A DNA stretch of 27,021 nucleotides. It comes from Chara braunii (taxonomy: Eukaryota; Streptophyta; Charophyceae; Charales; Characeae). Both the position numbers and the translations under genes were made by a program. Positions 10,088-20,135 of this stretch are shown piece after piece. Every line of letters starts with the position of its first letter. The stretch's first letter is position 1. The notes beneath the pieces were generated by a model. The model worked only from the letters and a program-made list of their open reading frames with translations, was not told where the DNA came from and made no database searches. The stretch is taken from assembly GCA_003427395.1 (NCBI GenBank), contig BFEA01000005.1, forward strand, positions 8,323,183-8,350,203, given 5' to 3'.

Positions 10088-10558
10088 TGTTACATGCCCA
10101 GTTAGGCGATGTACATAATAAACTGAGGATCGACAATGTGATAAAAAAGACTGAATGGACAATGCAGTGCACGTGAAATCTCAACCAGCAGTGGACATTC
10201 TGATACATACAAAAATGGTGCTTTAGAGCGAAGTGGAAGATTTAGATACAAGTCGTGACCTGACCGGGACTGACCTCTCTCATGTAGTACAAGATAGCGC
10301 AGCAGAATGCTCGAATACCAATGTCGAACCCAATCAATATTGCAATGCAGACTAAACATACATCATCTTCATTACAAGGTGCGAAGGAGGCCTGGTGCTA
10401 CACACAGGAAGAAGGCGCCAGGTCCTGATCATGCACAAACGAAGAGGAGGGGGGATATGGGAAAGTTGTCAAAACCAAGTCTTCGTTACAAGTCTCAATT
10501 AATCCCTCGTCAAAATGACTAAAGCCCAACATCGAGTCTGGATCCAAATGTCACCAAA

Positions 10559-10577
10559 CTCTCTCTCTCTCTCTCTC
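10559..10577. repeat. (CT)n microsatellite
   Basis: Nineteen bases of strict CT alternation lie inside the minus-strand LTR; shorter CT runs recur near 10776-10787. Confidence 0.9.
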
Positions 10578-11233
10578 GTGGTCTGCTGATGTAGTGAAGT
10601 TAGATAGCGAGAGGGTGAGAGGGAGATGGTGGACTGAGAAGAGGAAGAAGAAGAACTCTCTGCGTCTTTCTCACGTGGCAGGTACTAACCTGTGAAGTTG
10701 GCGCTGTGCTGCAGGTACCTCTAGACGAAGCTGGAGCTATGGCGTTGCAGGTAAGTCTCCCTGGCCTCCGCCCTATCTCTCTCTCTCTAGTACTGCTCTA
10801 GCTCCTATGGCTCCCAACGCTGAAGACTACTGCTAACGTCACTAGCGCTCAGTGGTGAAGACTACTGCTAATGCTGCAACTACTCCTGCAACGCTCCTCT
10901 AGAGTGTTGTTGTCGAATCCAAAAGACTACCTCCTACCTCCTGAACTACATGTGAAGTACCTAAGAAGTACCTAGGAACTACCTGCCAGCCTGCAGGGCG
11001 GGCCAGTCCTATATAGTACTGGCCCGTCCAGGAGGCTGCTCTTGCCAATGCCGAAACGTGCCAGACCCTGGCATTGAGGCTCAACCAGAGGTTGTCTTGA
11101 AATATGCCCGAAATGACATGTGTTAAAACCCTGGTTTGTTGCCTGAGTTTCTGGGCGGGCGAACAACTGAGGGCCTGAAAATGACCCTCAGTTTCAGGCT
11201 GAAAACACTCAGTGTCGAAAAGACCCTGATTTA

Positions 11234-11325
11234 GCCTGAAACAACACAGGGCCTGTAGGCCCTTGTTTTCAGGCTTTCAAGCTGAAACGACACGGGGCCT
11301 GTACGCCCTTGTTTTCTGGTTTTTG
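11234..11325. repeat. 46-bp tandem repeat inside the LTR
   Basis: GCCTGAAACAACACAGGGCC with its GTAGGCCCTTGTTTTC continuation at 11234 is repeated with few changes 46 bases later, from about 11281. The units carry internal inverted words (GGGCCTGTAGGCCC, CTGAAAAC/GTTTTCAG). On the minus strand they lie upstream of the TATA box, where LTR enhancers are often repeated. Confidence 0.7.
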
Positions 11326-11389
11326 GCCTGAAAACGTCACGGGCCTGAAAGGGGGCCCGTGCAGCCTGTTGCAGACGCAACATGTAACA

Positions 11390-12637
11390 AGGAGGACGAG
11401 GAGAGAAGAGAAGAAAAGAAAAGAAGACAAAATCATTCTGAGGAGGAAGAGGAGGAAGAGGAGGAGGAAAAGGAGGAGGAGGAGCCTAGGAGGAGGAGGA
11501 GCTGCCGATTGTCTAACGATGACGAGGAAAAAAAAAAAAAAGGCCGATGGAGGAGGAGGAGGAGGGAAAACAAGAAGACGAAATATGGAAGAGGAGAAGA
11601 GAAGAAGAAGAAGACGAGAGGTGGAGGAGGAGGAGGAGAGAAGAAGAAGAAGGCGAAATGAGGAGGATGAAGAAGAGGAGTAAAGAAAAAAACGACAAGA
11701 GGCGGAGGTGGAGGAGGAGGAGAGAAAAAGAAAAAGATGAGAGGAGGAGGAGGAGGAGCTGCCGATTGTCTAGCGATGACGAGGGGGAAAAAGATGTCGA
11801 TGGAGGAGGAGGAAGGAAAACAAGAAGACGAAATGAGGAAGAGGAGAAGAGAAGAAGAAGACGAGAGGAGGAGGAAGAGAGAAAATAAGAAAACAAAATG
11901 AGGAGGAGAGAAGAAGAAGAGAGGAGGAGGAGAAGGAGGAGAAAAAAAAAAGAAGACGAAATGAGGACGATGAGGAAGAGGAGCGAAGAAGAGAAGACGA
12001 GAGGAAGAGGAGGAGGAGTAGAGGAAAAGAAGAAGACAGGAGGAGGAGGGGGGGAGGAGGAGAGAAGAGAAGAAGACGAAATGAGGAGGAGGAAGAGAAG
12101 AGGACAAGAAAAAGGCGAGAGGAGGAGGAGGAGGAAGGGAAAAGGGAAGAAGAAGAAACGAGGAGCAAGAGGAGTGAAGAAGAAGAAGACGAGAGGAGGA
12201 GGAGGAAGGAAGAGAAGACGAAATGAGGAGGAAGAGGAGGAGAGGAGGAGAAAAAGACCAAAGGAGGAGGAGGAGGAGGTGCTGGTTGTGTCTGGCGATG
12301 ACCACGGGGAACAAAAAAAAATGCTGATGGAGGAAGAGGAGGACGAGGGAAAACAGGAAGACGAAATGAGGAGGAGGGGAGAAGAAGATGAAGACGAGAG
12401 GAGGAGGAGGAAGAGGAGAGAAAAGAAGACAAAATGAGGAGGAGGAGAGAAAAAAAGATGAAATGAGGAGGAGGAGGAGAGAAGAAGAAGAACAAGAGAG
12501 GAGGAGGAGGAGGAGGAGGAGTAGGAAGAGGAGGAGGAGGAGGAGGAGGAGGAGGAGGGAGGAGGAGGAGGAAGAGGAGGAGGAGGAGGAGGAGGAGGAG
12601 GAGTGAGGAAGAAGAAGAAGACGAGAGGAGGTCGGTT
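11390..12637 (+). repeat. 1.25-kb purine (GGA/GAA) satellite
   Basis: The + strand is nearly all A and G, built of GAGGAG, GAAGAA and AAAA words. Long open frames exist on both strands (Glu/Lys/Arg-rich on +, Ser/Leu/Phe-rich on -), but they follow from the composition and show no domain. Non-purine islands sit at about 11497-11550, 11748-11800 and 12268-12330. The first two share GCTGCCGATTGTCTA, GCGATGACGA and GATGGAGG; the third is a diverged copy. They reveal a longer unit of about 255 bp. The tract could form triplex or unusual secondary structure. Confidence 0.92.
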
Positions 12638-13180
12638 GCACGTGAGGAGGAGGTGGAGGTCGGCACCTCGACCACGGGTAGATAGAGGACTACGTGGCAC
12701 GTCGACGATGGGCGGCGCGATGGGAGCTCCGCACGAGGAGGAGGAGGTCGGCACCTCGATGATGGGCAGGTTGTCGACTTTGTGGCAGCTCGACGACGAA
12801 CAACACGATGCGAGCTCCGCGCGAGGAGGAGGAGGAGGTCGGCTCCGCGTGGAGGGGACCAGGATGACGCAGGGGCAAGGGCAGCTCGATGACGACGGGC
12901 CAAGGGCAGGTTGATGGCGACGGGCAGGTCGATGATGACAGGCAGCTCGATGACGACGGGCAACTCGTTGGCGGCCTATAGCAATCCCAAACACTCGCCC
13001 ATATATGTCGGTCCCTTTTGTGATCCCATAACTTTTACACACTAGGGTGACAAATCGTAGCGCGCGGGGTTTTAATATAAAGTCGCGCAGCCGCGGCCTA
13101 TCTCATACCAACCAACAATGCCAACCCTACGTGGTAATCGCGGCTCCGACCTTGGGATATTGAATGGTTGAAGGAATATA
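12638..13180. other. GC-rich flank of the satellite, with minisatellites
   Basis: GAGGAGGAGGTCGGCACCTCGA-like words recur near 12645, 12738 and 12828. Each recurrence is followed by GAGCTCCGC or GGCAGCTCGACGACG words, so the purine satellite grades into a second repeat. After 12980 the sequence becomes ordinary, and I recognise nothing in it except a 23-bp word (GATATTGAA(T/C)GG(T/C)TGAAGGA) at 13156, which recurs at 13202. The minus-strand open frames are translations of repeats. Confidence 0.6.
12879..12977. repeat. 18-bp minisatellite, about five units
   Basis: The unit is GGGCAGCTCGATGACGAC. Clear copies start at 12879 and near 12921-12957; one copy is enlarged to 25 bp by GGCCAAGG, and the last is degraded (GGGCAACTCGTTGGCGG). 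The period is a multiple of three, so the minus strand yields a repeated six-residue peptide; I take this as a by-product. Confidence 0.75.
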
Positions 13181-14089
13181 TTGTCAGGGGTTACACCACA
13201 CGATATTGAACGGCTGAAGGACATGCCATTCAGTCCTCACGACGTTTCCTCCTTCGGGGTGGGGTGCCTCGATGGGCAAGGCAAATAGGCTCTGCGCGAG
13301 GGAAGATCCCTCCCCTGCAGAGCCTAGGGCTTGGGATGTCCTAGATAAGGACCTCGAATCCCGACCGAAGACCAACGTCCGACTAAGAAAAACCTCAAGA
13401 CAAGTAAAAAAAAAGGGGAGGGTTTTCCTTGGGCCCCTCGGTCTTAACTTCTGAGTATGCCCCTTTGTACGGGGCCCCTTAACCCATGCAAACATTCCTC
13501 CCAGGTACACCAGTGTATACATATATAAGGGGCTAAGTATGTGACAATCACTTTTCATAGTCTCATTGGGATCCCTTACAACCGTGCGTATATATGTGAT
13601 CGTAGATAACCAAATCCAAAATCTGATTCTAGCACATGCCTGCAATTCACATCAACGAGTCAACCAACAACCCACGCACTACACGGAGTCAACCCCAACC
13701 ATCTTCAACACTCGTACCCCTTGCTTTAGCCATGCAAGCCCCAACCTCCTGTCCAACCAACCTTAATTAAATACTAAGTACCTTTGTTAAATGGCCATTC
13801 AATAAAAGTCTGGGTGAAACCATAATGAAACACAAGAAATCACCCAGGCTAATGCCTTTTAGGTTGAGTGTGGAGGGTGAGTTGGAATTCAGTCGTAAAC
13901 TGACGAATCAGCAACCGACCTATTATCAGTGATAACAGATGATGATCCTCAATGGATCAAGCTGAATCTAGTCCGGATCTTGAATCAAACGACAAAAAGG
14001 ACTTGTAACACATGACTGGTCAATGTCCCAGGCTAAACCTATAAGTTCATGGAGCACAATCTCTCTACCGTGATCTTACCCAAGCATCC
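13181..14089. other. Unassigned AT-rich region with promoter-like block
   Basis: TATATAAGG at 13522-13530 looks like a TATA box on the + strand, and the context after it resembles the start of an LTR transcript. The region begins TGTCAGGGGTTACACC at 13181, an LTR-like opening, but I found no matching inverted end, so I do not call an LTR. An AATAAA lies at 13800-13805. An 8-bp inverted repeat (CTGGGTGA/TCACCCAG) sits at 13810-13817 and 13840-13847. The small open frames on both strands show no recognisable domain. Confidence 0.35.
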
Positions 14090-14830
14090 TAGTTAACTAT
14101 GTTTAAGCCTACCTCTAAACAATACGGTAAAGTTTTTCCTTAGTCAGAGTGGATTATCAAAATGGCCACCTGTCAAAATATAATCGCTCTCTCTTAAACT
14201 AAGAAACTTTCGGCAGCGCTTCCCGTAGGAAAATTGTCTTTCCAGAATTTATATAAGTCCTGATATGGAAGCAGAAATAATTTCAAACTCTGGAAGGTCA
14301 AATTTTGTCCAACACCCTCAATTAGTAAAAATTTGGGAAGCACTCCTTTTAAAAAGGGAGACTTCTCAAATTTACACTAAGTCAGATACGAACTCAAAAG
14401 ACAATCTGAGTTCTACTCAGACAAGATTCATCTAACTCCTTAGTTTTTTGCAGAAATTTCGGCAGCACTCCCTTTAGAAAAGTGTCAATCCAAAATTTAT
14501 ACAAATCTAAGTTCAGAATTTGAGAGCAACCTCGACTTCCCAAAGTTCAAATTTGTCTAACTCCTTGAATTAGCAAAAATTTGGGCAGCACTCCCTTTAG
14601 AAAATGAGACTTCCTAAATTTTAACTAAGTTAGATATGAGAAAAGATGAAGCTGAACTTTTGACAAGTCAAGATTCAACTAACTCCTTGGACTTGTAGAA
14701 ATTTCGGCAGCGCTTCCCGTAGAGAAAGTAGCTTGCCAAGATTTATACAAAGCCAAGTATAAGAAAAGATCTCAGAAAATCCAGGAATTGACACTAACTC
14801 CTATGGTTCTAGCACATGGCGAGAAACTAA
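14090..14830 (+). repeat. 124-bp tandem satellite, five copies
   Basis: The marker word (C/G)GGC/AAGC(G/A)CTxCC recurs at 14211, 14335, 14460, 14583 and 14705, intervals of 124, 125, 123 and 122. Each copy also has TTTATACTAA- or AATTTATACAA-like sequence about 35 bases on and CTAACTCCTT about 25 bases before the marker. Units 1, 3 and 5 read TTTCGGCAGC; units 2 and 4 read TTTGGG(A/C)AGC. This suggests an older dimeric unit of about 248 bp. It is non-coding and may be part of an LTR element interior. Confidence 0.85.
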
Positions 14831-14999
14831 AGCAACTACCTATCAAACCGAAACTCAGACTAAGTAGTGGCCTCACTCAATCACATGCAAGTCAAAACCA
14901 CAAAGGTAAGTACTCTCACCAGCCCCAAGTCAACCTGAGCAAACAATAGTTCATGATCTCTTAATGATTTAACCCTTTATACCCAGCTTACATAAGGCA

Positions 15000-15931
15000 T
15001 AGGTCAGGCCGCTTGAACTTACAAAACGCACCCAACTTAGCCTGACCTAGAGTCAGAATACCTAAACTTATATAGCGTTCTGACTTGGCCAGGTATACAC
15101 AAACAGAGGACACAACTATTTTTCTTTTCTTTGGGCAGATGACTAGACCACTCTAGTCGCCCTGGACTGTTTAAAGTATCCAAGTTGTATATACTTATCT
15201 TCACCTTTGTCTTCTAAGGCTGCATATGATTGAACTAACTTAAGTTCAGTCTGCCCCAGTTTACCACCAATTTTATTATTAGTTATACTTTCTTCAAGTT
15301 GTGATACGACTATAGTTAGACCACCGAAACTTATAGAACAGTCTTATTAGCTCGTTCTTAGATAGGATAGAAATAAAGTATAGCCGAGTTATAGCCTTTG
15401 GGTTCCTGCATGTGCGAGGCTTCGAGCCAGACCCCTTGAACTTACAGAAGGGTCTAACTCTCTGTCAGATTTGTTTTTATCTGGACCATTTTGTATGTGG
15501 CATCGAGCCAAACCCCATGAACTTACAGAAGGGTCTGCCTCTTTGCCAAGATTAATTCTTCAGAATAAAGAGCAGGAAGAGACTGAGCTACCTGAACTTA
15601 CAGAACAACTCGGTCTCCTCGTTCAGAAACCAAAGAAACAAGTAAAATCTCAATGAAAACAAAGCAACCCAAGGCACAAAAACTTATTGAGCGCCCTGAG
15701 TCCTTGGAAATCAAGCACAATCAAACCCCTCACAGGTCAGACCGGTCAGGTCACTTGAACTTACTGAACAGTCTGACCCTCCATGCAAACCACATCACTG
15801 GGTCTCCCCAAACTTATGGGGACATCCCAGCTTTCAGTGTAATCAGACCCCCTAAACTTATAGAAGGGTCTGACTTCTCCATACAAAACCAAAATAAAAC
15901 AAAGTGCTGAGGCTCCCCAAACTTATGGGGA
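15000..15931. repeat. Hairpin family with conserved AACTTA loop core
   Basis: At least nine inverted repeats share AACTTA between their arms while the arms differ. Arms: 15000-15009/15040-15049 (10 bp exact); 15051-15058/15078-15085 (8 exact); 15231-15236/15243-15248 (6 exact, loop exactly AACTTA); 15429-15437/15448-15455 (one bulge); 15579-15587/15609-15617 (9, one G-T pair); 15744-15749/15773-15778 (6); 15798-15810/15817-15830 (11 pairs in two blocks); 15843-15850/15866-15873 (8 exact); 15914-15919/15926-15931 (6 exact). A weaker one lies at 15318-15344 and a mutated one at about 15511-15536. The loop flank is often TGAACTTACAGAA or TAAACTTATAGAA. No coding sequence is supported. Confidence 0.75.
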
Positions 15932-17447
15932 CTCCGTAGCCTTAACGACCCGTCAACCATCATGCAAATCAAACCCCCATCCTGCCTTTCCCCCAGATGC
16001 AGTTCCTTTTAACAGTCTGAGTTCATACAAACAACAAAGCTGAAACTGAGACTTCACCAACATCCCTTTACTTAGTCTGGTTCAATCTCCTGAAGTCAAA
16101 CCAAAAATAAAATAGGGTTGCACACCATATATTCAGTCAGAGATGCATTAGGCAATACAAATAGGGGTTATAGGGTGGGTGTATAGGAGGAAAAGCAAAT
16201 GGTTACCTGTCAGTTCCCTGCCTCCAGAGCCTCACCTAGGCTCCGACAGAGCTCCCGCAACTGGTGGGTGGACTCCCCACAGAGTCTTGATGCGGTCCTA
16301 CGGGTTGCAATCCCGCCTGCCGCCTTCCTCTTAGAACCAAAAAACCAGACTTAGAGTAAGAAGGGCAGACATAGAAAGTTTGAGTCTCTCTGATTCAAGG
16401 AGGGTGCTCTCAGACTCGCAGAAGAGGGCCTTGTAATCTTCATGCGCCTGAGGGCCCCGCAATGGAGACCAAACAGTAACCGCTCGGTGAACCTGAAGTC
16501 AACCCGCCAATCTCACTCTCCTGACGGACCTCTACTTTGCGGCAATAGCCCGCTTCACCAGCCTTGCCTTCACCCCTTACGCCACCCTTCCGTTCCTTGT
16601 AATCTGATTGCAGTCACTTGGTGCAAAGCAGCCATACTTTCAGCACCGCAACAGTCCATAGCAAGCTCAGCAACTGATGCTGCAGCCAAGTAGCCAAGGC
16701 AGACTGTATGAGGCCCAATCCTGCGGGCAGGTACACGGCCCTGCCGCGGGCTACCTGCTGCTCTCAACCATGGAACGATCGAATCTTCAGTTGAAGTACC
16801 CTGGCTAGGTAGGTATCACAACAACCCACAGCCGCAACTGCTAGGTCCTACGACCCTTCGGCCCCGCAGCTGGTTCCCTCCACCACAGCCTTCGTCCAGA
16901 CGAGCAGTCCCGACTGACTCTTCCCCTGGGGCTCGATCAGGTGCACGCTGCTTAGTTATGCACGTCAGGAGATAAGGGGTAGATACTTTCGTCGACAGGG
17001 TGAGCAATGCTCCGACCAACAGGCATGCCCCCCCCCTTTTCGATTGAACGAGCACAATCCGCCTGGATCTTCCACAAGACTGCAGGCCGGTTCACTCCAC
17101 TTTACAACTCATTCTCCCGTTCGTACCCCCGCACGTCCCGACATCCCCCTTTCAGAACATGGTTTACCTCGTTCGCTGGCTCACGGGCCACCCATACCAG
17201 CGGCGCCGGCTTCTCCGAGGTGAAGTTGTGAGGATGACGACGACGAGCCGGAACACGCCGACCAATTGGCGAAAGTCAGTCGCGACCACCCCGTGCACGC
17301 GGATTGCCTTGCGCAACAGCAAACCCCCCCCCCCCCCGGCTTTTACGTACCAGGTAAGCCTCCAACATCACGACCAGCCCGCTCCCCGACTTCAATCCAT
17401 AGAGTGAGCAAGGTGGGAATGAATCTCCCGCTAGGACGCGGGTAGAT

Positions 17448-17449
<2 letters not shown>
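15932..17449. other. Unassigned, GC-rising non-coding region
   Basis: Composition shifts from AT-rich to GC-rich near 16200. Scattered CTTAG/ACTTAG words flanked by short inverted arms continue the hairpin theme, for example GTGCA..TGCAC around CTTAGTTA near 16940-16962. A run of 14 C lies at 17324-17337. Open frames are short and show no recognisable domain. Confidence 0.4.

Positions 17450-17478
<29 letters not shown>
17450..17478. repeat. T29 homopolymer
   Basis: Twenty-nine T follow TTC; on the minus strand this could be the poly(A) end of an old retrotransposed copy, but I see no element body to its right that I can identify. Confidence 0.85.
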
Positions 17479-17481
<3 letters not shown>

Positions 17482-17589
17482 GCCTCCTCCCGGGCGCAAC
17501 TTCCTACCCAACAATCCCAAAGACTAACCACTAAACTCTAAATCTGACACTGCCATTCGACTTACCTCATTCTCAAACCTCAGTCTCGC

Positions 17590-18165
17590 ATCTCATCCCG
17601 CTCGAATCCATTGAGATTCGAGCGGGATTCCGAACTCCCCCCCGCTAATATTTCCTCCCGCCATAGCCTCCGCGCACAGTTTCTTCCAGCTAACTCTTAC
17701 TACACTAACTTAGCACTAAAACTGACTGCATATTCGGGGTCACCCACCCCGAAAACCCCTGTTGAGCATTTCTCCCGGCCCGTTTTTACTTAGTAACGGC
17801 CGAGAACTCCGACTTTCGATCTCACCATCGCTTCTTTCTCGTCACTACCACGCACGTCTCTTCTCTCCTACCTCCCCTCATGCTAACCTTCTGCTAACTC
17901 CGACTTCAGACCCTAACTCGCCCACCCCAAAAATCACGAAATAGTATCTCCCCTTGTACGTTTTCACTGAGTCACGAGCACACTATCCCCTTCCCACATC
18001 GCCCATCTCTTCCCTTCCCGCCACTTCCTGCCATAGCTCGGCGCACCGATTTCACTAGTAGCTTCCTACTTCACTAACTGTCTCCCTAACGCCCATCCCG
18101 AAAACCCCTGTCGACCGTGTTTTCCCGCCCGAGTCCATCAATGATCGGGCGTGATGGGCGATCCT
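17590..18165. repeat. Array of about 175-180 bp units, each with a hairpin
   Basis: The word CCCA(C/T)CCC(G/A)AAAA recurs at 17743, 17921 and 18092 (intervals 178 and 171), each time 20-35 bases before a hairpin. Hairpins: 17595-17608/17615-17628 (14 bp exact, loop CATTGA); 17772-17804 (GTT/AAC, GGCC/GGCC and CTC/GAG around TTTACTTAGT); 17941-17986 (weak, ATAGT/ACTAT and CTTGT/ACGAG); 18126-18132/18145-18151 (7 exact), inside a second stem 18090-18096/18154-18160. The arms differ from unit to unit. CGCCATAGC.CCGCGCAC-like words also recur (about 17660 and 18032). Non-coding. Confidence 0.65.
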
Positions 18166-20130
18166 ATCTCCTACCACAGCCACTTCCCCCATCGCTGCGC
18201 TCTGAATGCACCTGGTACTAACCCGCGTCCAGGTTCACAGCACTTCATGCTGCCTCGCTTCCTAGTCTTTAACGCTCGTCACCTCTCCGCTCCCCCGTGC
18301 GTAACTCCGACGAGCTTTCCTTAACTGGTGTGGCCGCAACCTCGACCGCGCTCTTTTCCTCGATACATTCTGGCGGAGAACCCCGACAGGCTCAGTCCTC
18401 ACCCATTTCACTCCCGTCGCTCACGTTTCCGATGCCTCTTGTCAAGGTCAGCAGTGCTCGATAGTAGTCGTCCCCTCTGCGCTTTAGTGAAGACTACCCG
18501 ACGAGTCCTACTGTGCGGAGGGGAACCAGCTACTATCTGGCTCGTATAGTTTTTCCCCGCCTATTTTCTTAGTCCGACTTTGTTTGACAGGTTGCCACCA
18601 CAACCCTCCTTCACACGGCTTCCTATGTGAAACCCACCACCACCTCGGGCCCCCAGCGGCCAAGCTCTCCCTGAAACAGTTGGCTGCGGAACTAAGAGCT
18701 CAGCTCACTACAAGGCCCAGACATGGCCTTGGTGGACTGGGCCCGGTACTCCCCGCCCCCCAGCCGTAGCAGCAGTTATTCAACTGGGAGCCTCGAGAAC
18801 CGAGGTTGGACAGAGTCCCGCGGGCATACTTATGCCCAATCTCTCTGCCGCGGACGGTCAGGGAACGAACGACATTCCTGCAGAAAAGGTCCCGCCACTC
18901 AAGTTTCTTCCGCCTCGTGGGCTAATCACCCGTTTGCTCGTTGTTGCTTTGCCAGCCATGCGCTGCACTGCCCCGCTATCTTTCCCTGCTTGCCTTCGGT
19001 AGCTCCGCCAGTTCCACGCCCGGACAACGGATCAGCCCTTCATGTGATATAGCTATAAGCTGCCGGTCGGCCCGACTCTACTACATTAGTCTGAATTTGT
19101 TTCCTGCTGACCCGTTTGCCCGCTATACTATCGCCTTTCACCTAGGCCCTGCCTTTCTGCCTGTGCCCCTCCGTTTCTCGGTCTGCATTGCCCGACACTT
19201 TCCCACTTGACCGTTGTCCGCGGAAATCTTGCCCCGACGCGCCTCCCACCTGAACGCCCAGCTAATCTTCTCTGTGTCGTTCCAATTTTAACGGATGTCC
19301 CGAAGGACCGGGCTGGGGTAGCGCCTCGTGGCGGCACCAATGACCGCGCCGCCTGCCTAAACCCCGCCCCTGCGCGGTTTTCGCGCCCACCTACGGGCGT
19401 AAGATAGATAATAATAGTATAACAACTTCGAAATAAATAATATATATATTTATATGGACACATAAAAACGGCAAAGCACGCGGTAACCAGGCGAAAGTTG
19501 CGGCCCCCGTGGTAGCAAAAGGCGAGGGGGATAATCCTCTTGGTCCATCAACCCCTCAAGCCTTTCCGACACGCTCCTCCGCTCCCTTGTCGCACGCCAC
19601 TGGCCTCGATTCCTGCGTCTGCTGCGTACCAGTCTAATGCTATAACCTATAGGGCTAGGCCCAAGCCTGGTACCAGCAGGCCTGACACGCCTTATAGAGA
19701 GGTAGCGCCCGGCCCTTGGGGCCAAGGAAACGCCCTATACCACTTTCCCGGCCCATACCTGCACAAGGGACTACCCAAAACTCAAGTCGGCCTACCGGCC
19801 TCGCCACGGCTACCCGTCCTTAGCCAAATCCATTAGGTCCTATCATCTAGATTTTCCACGTAAGTCCACACCGGCCCACCAAACCGTCCATCGTACCATG
19901 CAGAACCAATGAACAAGGTACTCATAGGTTAACCACTTTAATCAAAACAAAAATGCCATATGCTGACCAGAACCCACACCACGTCTGCCAGTGTAACCAA
20001 ACGAAGGGAAAATCACGCGCGCCTCAAACTTGCGCGCCCACGCACTCTTTACTCTAGTCAACCACCTAGTCAACATAAATTACAGACGCGGCCGCCCCTA
20101 GCACGGCATACTTAAACTTTAAACCAAACT
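18166..20130. other. Unassigned GC-rich region with scattered hairpins
   Basis: No gene is recognisable. Hairpins include GGGCAT-ACTT-ATGCCC at 18822-18837, CCTCG/CGAGG at 18791-18805, GCGCG/CGCGC around TTTT near 19373-19387, and GCGCGC/GCGCGC at 20017-20022 and 20032-20037 around CTCAAACTT. A short AT-rich island lies at 19398-19460. The small open frames on either strand have no recognisable domain and shift constantly. Confidence 0.4.
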
Positions 20131-20135
20131 GTTTT

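Larger units (their letters stand above)
10088..11389 (-). repeat. 5' LTR of a truncated minus-strand retroelement
   Basis: The ends TGTTACATG (10088-10096) and CATGTAACA (11381-11389) form an exact 9-bp inverted repeat with TG...CA ends, giving an LTR of 1302 bp. On the minus strand a primer-binding site follows at once. A TATATAG box near 11010-11016 could drive transcription leftwards. The promoter-side part (11110-11360) holds repeated GCCTGAAAAC/GTTTTCAGGC words. A CT microsatellite lies at 10559-10577. No second LTR of this kind is in the window. Confidence 0.68.

Noticed and set aside
11309-13042. Long open frames on both strands across the purine tract (up to about 500 codons)
   Set aside because: They encode only Glu/Lys/Arg or Ser/Leu/Phe runs imposed by GGA/GAA repeats. 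Purine tracts lack stop codons in several frames, and no domain is visible.
13184-13645. 153-codon open frame on the minus strand
   Set aside because: There is no recognisable domain, it overlaps the TATA-like block on the + strand, and no related neighbouring exon is seen.
13181-13760. LTR starting TGTCAGGGGTTACACC
   Set aside because: The opening is LTR-like and a TATA box follows, but I found no matching inverted end, second copy or primer-binding site.
14090-14830. Gene for a repeat protein
   Set aside because: The 124-bp period is not a multiple of three and stops occur in every frame.
15000-15931. CRISPR-like array
   Set aside because: The conserved core is only about 6-12 bases, spacing is irregular, and the variable parts are complementary arms and not spacers. 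The context is eukaryotic.
17159-17407. YLVRW-containing frame that resembles a chromodomain
   Set aside because: Only five residues match; the KGY and TWEP parts do not follow and no integrase lies upstream.
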